NCBI GenBank assembly: GCA_025201765.1 | Contig: MU623453.1 | Location: forward strand, 59,054 to 123,053 | Source of the DNA: Daldinia sp. FL1419 | Lineage: Eukaryota; Ascomycota; Sordariomycetes; Xylariales; Hypoxylaceae | Length of the DNA: 64,000 nucleotides | Reading direction: 5' to 3' | In this document: positions 59,601 to 64,000 of the stretch, in pieces | Position numbering within the stretch: position 1 is the stretch's first letter | Layout of the letters: every line of letters starts with the position of its first letter | Program-made: the position numbers and the translations under genes | The notes under the pieces: generated by a model | Database searches by the model: none | The model's input: the letters and a program-made list of their open reading frames with translations, nothing else | What the model was told of the DNA's origin: nothing

Positions 59601-60894
59601 AAATATTAATAATTAATATTAAGAGAAGATTAATATGTTCTAATATAAAATCAATTACTTAAATAATAATACTTATATAATAATAATAATTAATAATTTA
59701 TAATTTATAAATATTTATTTATTAAATTATATAAGTAAAATAATTAAGTATTATCTTTTATAATTTTCCTTACTTTATATAATATATATCTTTTACTTTA
59801 TAACCATTATTACCTAACCTTTCTTTTATTTTTAATATCTTATTAATAACCCAAATGGGACCTGTTTTATAATCTCCTCCCCCTTTAACCATAATTTTAT
59901 TATATTAATTATTATCTCATCCATATCTTATGAAATTTTATTATAATTTTTAAGAAATTTAAGGACCTCTTAATTAATTAGGATAATTTTGGTAAAAGAA
60001 TTAAACAATATTTGGTATCCTTCCCAGGCCCTTTTTTTAATAGGGATCCCTAATGTTTGCTTAATTATTATTACCTTTATTTTTTTTAACTTACTTAATT
60101 TATCCTATATAATAAGAATATAATTTAGGTTATAACCTTAAATATAATATAAGCCTTACATTAACTTAACCCCCTCCTCCAGCCCTAGGAAATGGTTTTA
60201 AATCCCTTGGACTATTATTAGATAATCTATACATAATTATAACACTATTTTCAAGCACTAGAACAAATGGAGGGAACCAATCAGTAGGAGGTTACAATTC
60301 TTCTTTCCTAATGGTATTATTATTTACATAAAAAAGAATCCTTTAAGGTTAAATCTTTATATTTATTAATAATTAATAAATATTAATTTATTTTATAATT
60401 CTTTTAAAATATATTTTTAATAAAATATATTTATTTATTATTATAAAATATTTTAAAAAAATTTAAAATATTAATAATAATTATATTAAAAAATTATATA
60501 ATATTTTTAAAAATAAGTTTAGGTTTTTTTTAGAAATATGTTTTATAATAAATATATATTTATTATAATTTTATATTATGTTTTCATTAATATTGGTAGG
60601 AAGAGTATCTTTATATTTCTTATATGGTATTTTTTAATATTGGTATTTTATTAATATATATTTTATTTTATAATATTATTTTAATATTATAAAAAATAAG
60701 AATTAGTATTATTAAAATTAAATAAATATTATTTTTTTTAATATTAAAGTAGAAAAGTAAAATTAAGGGAAGATAGATATGGAAATATTATAAATTTTAT
60801 TTAATAAATTATAATTATATTAGAAAATATTTAGTTTTAATTATAAAAGAAAATTATAACTTATTATAATTGTTTATAAGATATATTAAGGTGT
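56607..60894. other. AT-rich DNA with a less mutated island (about 56940-58640)
   Basis: The island has visibly higher complexity (GC-containing words such as AACGCGTTACAATCC near 57203 and GCGCCAGTGGTTCG near 58085). Its minus strand gives short stretches such as NPFPWLDISIEKIRSL, PEFDQLVKNVTIPLG and KTSKLIKNELLSKQVLQDK, separated by stops. This looks like a decayed transposon protein, perhaps a DDE (pogo/Fot1-like) transposase from its Lys-rich end, but I cannot prove the family. The rest (58641-60894) shows nothing readable. Confidence 0.35.
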
Positions 60895-62425
60895 ATTATA
60901 ATGTTGGGCTAAATGTATATATAAGAGAAATGACAGTAAAAGTAAGTAATAAGTAAAATAATGTAGTAAGATTTGTATATTTATAAGTTTTAAAGAGGAA
61001 AGTTATTTATTTTAAATTTAATGGGTTTAAAATCTTTATATATATAATATATTAATTATATAATATCTTTTTTATTTATTATAAAGGTTTATAATATTTA
61101 ATAATATATAATTATTATTTACTTTATTTTTTTTTGCAAATAATAATTTATAAATTATTATTAATTTTTTATTTTACCTAACCTTTTAAATATAAATTAA
61201 TTTAATTATTTTTTATTAATATTTTCATAATTTTATTAAGGAAGGTTTTTATTATTACATTAATTAGGTTATAAATTTTATGGATTTAATAAATATCATT
61301 TATCTTTTTATTCTTATATAATTATCTTAAAGCTATAAGATTTATTATTAATCTTTTTTTATTAATAATATCCATTTATACCAAACATTGGTATAAGGAA
61401 AATAAGTTAGTATAGAGGATGAGAAGAATTTTAGGAAATAAGAAATATTTTAATATAATATTAATAATATAATATATAACATATTTTATATTAAAATTTT
61501 AAATTATATTATATATTTTATTAATAAATACATTATAAGTGATATATTTATATTTAGTAAATAACCAATGGATTATATTATTAATAATTTTGATTTTATT
61601 ATCCTAATTTATTAATTTCTTATTACTTAAAATAATAATATATCTAATTTATAAATTAAAATCTTTATTATTCACAAATAAATTATTAACAAAAATATAT
61701 AAATAGAAATTTTAAGGATTTAATTTAATATATTTAAATCCATAAGTTTTATTATCCATTTACCAGGTAATTCTAACATTTAAAACTTTAATTTCTTTAA
61801 TTTTTAGTTTTTAATATTAAATAATAATTAAATAATTAAAAATTATTTTAGATTAATATATAAAAGTAATGTAAATTTTTTAAACCCTCTACTCCACAAA
61901 TTTATTAACCATATCCATAATTTTAATATCTAATAACTCAAATTTCTCAGCTTAATTTTTCTAAATAATTAAAATTTTATAATTATTATTATAAATTATA
62001 ATATAAATGTTATTAAAATCTTTTATTCCCTTATTTAATATTTTTTAAGGATATATTTTAATATCAACTTTGTTAAATACTTTATTTTCAACTATAAAAA
62101 ATTCTATAATACTAATATTGAAAATATTGTCCATTTATAGATTAATAATTCCAAAAGGTTTTAAATTAATAATTAATAAATAGGGGTTAAATATTAAAAA
62201 CCTTATATATAATTTGCACTAATAATATTAAAAATAAATTTCAAATTAATATATATTAGATTTAACAAATCCATACAGCAGTTTTATAATACATAACAAT
62301 ATTTTTTCGGGATATTTATTTTTTAATTTAATTAATAAATACACATAAATTATTTATTATATTAATATTTTAAATTAAATATACACTATAATAATGTTTT
62401 ATATTATAATTTTTATTTTTTATTA
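60895..62425 (+). mobile_element. Decayed LINE-like retroelement, right copy
   Basis: Plus-strand counterpart of the reverse complement of 1-1535 over its whole length, differing mostly by further A/T transitions. For example, the endonuclease motif IIGDFN of the left copy reads IINNFDF at about 61576-61595 (GGTGAT to AATAAT). Conserved landmarks include GTTGGGCTAAATGTATATAT (60914 on), TTTAATGGGTTT and GATGAGAAGAATTTTAGGAA (61420 on). Confidence 0.68.
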
Positions 62426-64000
62426 ATATAAAAATAATATTAAAACTAATATAAAATGTTAATTAACCCTTTAAATAATAAATGTGTAAATTATAATAAA
62501 TTCTTTATTAAAATTATTATAATCTTAGATTACTAATCTCAACTTCTTATATAAAAAGGGAATATTCTTACCCTTAATTTTATAAATTATTTATAATTTA
62601 AATAATGTAATATTTTAATATATTATTAGATTATACATCTTTAATTATAAAATATTATTCTTAAATAAGATATCCAACTCTTTTAAATTTAATACTTTAT
62701 ATAATTTTTTAAATATAATTATCTTTCTATTTATTTATAATTAAAAAGTTAAAATAAAATTAATTTATTCTTTGTTAGAAAAATATACCATAATCATATA
62801 GGAAAGATCATTAATATATATAAATTTTTCTTTTAAAATAAATTTATAATTGTTAAAATTAAAATTAAATTTAAATAATTTAAATTTTAATTGTTTAATG
62901 GGTATAAATATTTCCTTTAATTATATATAAAATTTAATATAAAAGTTTTTAAATATAAATATTTTATTAAATATATTTAAAACAATAATTATATTTTTAT
63001 TATTAATTATAATTATTTTATAAAAGTTTTTCCAACTACCCTTTTTTTAATAAATTAAAATTTCATTACCTATTAGGAATAATATAGGTAGGATTTTCTA
63101 GGTGTTCAAATTATTTTTTATATTTAAAGTATTTTTAATCAATTATTATAATTTAATTTTTTTAATTTTAATTATTACCTTTTAAATAATTTATATTTTT
63201 ATAATTTAAGAAGGGGTAGGTAATAAATCTATATTAATTTTAGAATATATATTAAAAATTAAAAGAGTAAGAATTAAATTATTTAAATTAATAATATTAT
63301 TTATTACCTTAATAACCATCTATAATTATAATGTTTTTAAATTAGAACCTTAAAATTTATCTATAATAATTTTATAAATTTACAAATAAGGTTATAATAT
63401 TTTTCTATTTTACTAATAAATTAATAAATTTTTATTAATATTTGGTAATAAATAATTCCCATAATATATACTTCATTCCTAAACTTAATATTATTAAAAT
63501 TAATATTAACATTATAAGTAACTATATTAAGAAATCCAAAATAAATATTAATTTAACACTATTTAAACATCTCCTAAATTTCTTTAACTAAAATTATTTT
63601 TATAAAATATATTATTTAAAATCCAATAATTATATTAATTATATATAAAATAGGGTATTTATTAAAATATATAATATTAATAATTATTTTATAATTAAAA
63701 TTTAAATTAAAATCTTTTAAATTAAATTTGAATTATTATAAAATTTTACCTTTAATTTAATAATAATAATAAAATTTATTAATTTTTTTAATATTATTAA
63801 TATTAATATTATAATTTATTTTATCTAATAAGGTATATAATTTATTAATTAATAGGTGATTAAAATGAATATGTAGTTATTATAATTTAATTTTTATAAA
63901 GAAAGTAATATCTTTAAAATAAAATTATAAATATCCCCATTTTTATATAATTTTAATTATTATACCATCCTTACAAATTAATTAATTAATTATATTATTA
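62426..64000. other. AT-rich DNA to the window end
   Basis: Probably the continuation of the right LINE copy towards its reverse transcriptase, judging by position and composition, but no motif can be read with confidence. No ORF, RNA gene or clean repeat is seen. Confidence 0.35.

Larger units (their letters stand above)
45620..64000. other. Right AT-rich (RIP-type) block
   Basis: From about 45.6 kb to the window end, base composition falls to nearly pure A/T with almost no CpA-rich or GC-containing words except in short less-altered islands. No open frame is long enough to call. The block is made of decayed retroelements (separate entries). A (TA)n run at 45999-46025 and homopolymers are common. 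Confidence 0.9.

Noticed and set aside
1..64000. CRISPR array, rRNA operon or bacterial operons
   Set aside because: The DNA is eukaryotic with spliceosomal introns; no regularly spaced direct repeats of CRISPR type and no rRNA sequence were seen.

Overview
The window is nuclear DNA of a filamentous ascomycete, most likely a sordariomycete. The evidence is short 45-75 nt spliceosomal introns with GTRNGT donors and CTRAY branch sites, fungal-type orthologues (Pta1, Coa3, Dep1/Sds3-like, Nop12, Med16, Hst3/4-like sirtuin, Chd1), dispersed CCTAGG/GGTACC palindromes, and a two-compartment layout. A GC-balanced gene island (about 2.75-45.6 kb) is flanked by extremely AT-rich blocks (1-2.75 kb and 45.6-64 kb). 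These blocks hold decayed retroelements whose lesions look like repeat-induced point mutation (RIP). The order Xylariales is a guess only.

Gene island, left to right: pta1 (-; mRNA 3'-end processing), coa3 (+; cytochrome oxidase assembly), a Dep1/Sds3-like Rpd3L subunit (-), nop12 (+; 60S biogenesis), alpha-tubulin (+), an F-box protein (-), a DUF1989 protein (+), a secreted proteinase K-like subtilase (-), a class I terpene synthase (-), a GH43 glycosidase pseudogene (+), med16 (-), an Hst3/Hst4-type sirtuin (+) and chd1 (-). Between chd1 and the right AT block lies a relic of a highly reducing polyketide synthase (-). I rebuilt every multi-exon gene by hand; each spliced CDS is an exact multiple of three and rejoins family motifs across its introns. 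Housekeeping and chromatin genes (pta1, dep1, nop12, med16, sirtuin, chd1) surround an accessory core (F-box to GH43, about 16.4-27.3 kb) holding the secreted, secondary-metabolic and broken genes.

AT blocks: the left end (1-1535) and a right-hand segment (60895-62425) are inverted copies of one non-LTR (LINE-like) element carrying a recognisable endonuclease IIGDFN motif. The right block also has three ~395-bp Ty1/Copia LTR copies (46671, 49765, 56211). Two of them flank a minus-strand Copia interior whose reverse transcriptase is readable at 50821-51145, with stops only at RIP-susceptible Trp/Gln/Arg-type positions. A second plus-strand LINE ORF1 (zinc knuckles, Cys to Tyr changes) sits inside that interior. 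No intact transposon ORF, rRNA, tRNA or CRISPR array was seen.

The most notable items are the orphan terpene synthase, complete only when three hard introns are recognised; the GH43 and PKS relics; and the inverted LINE copies framing the island. I see no clearly novel multi-gene system.
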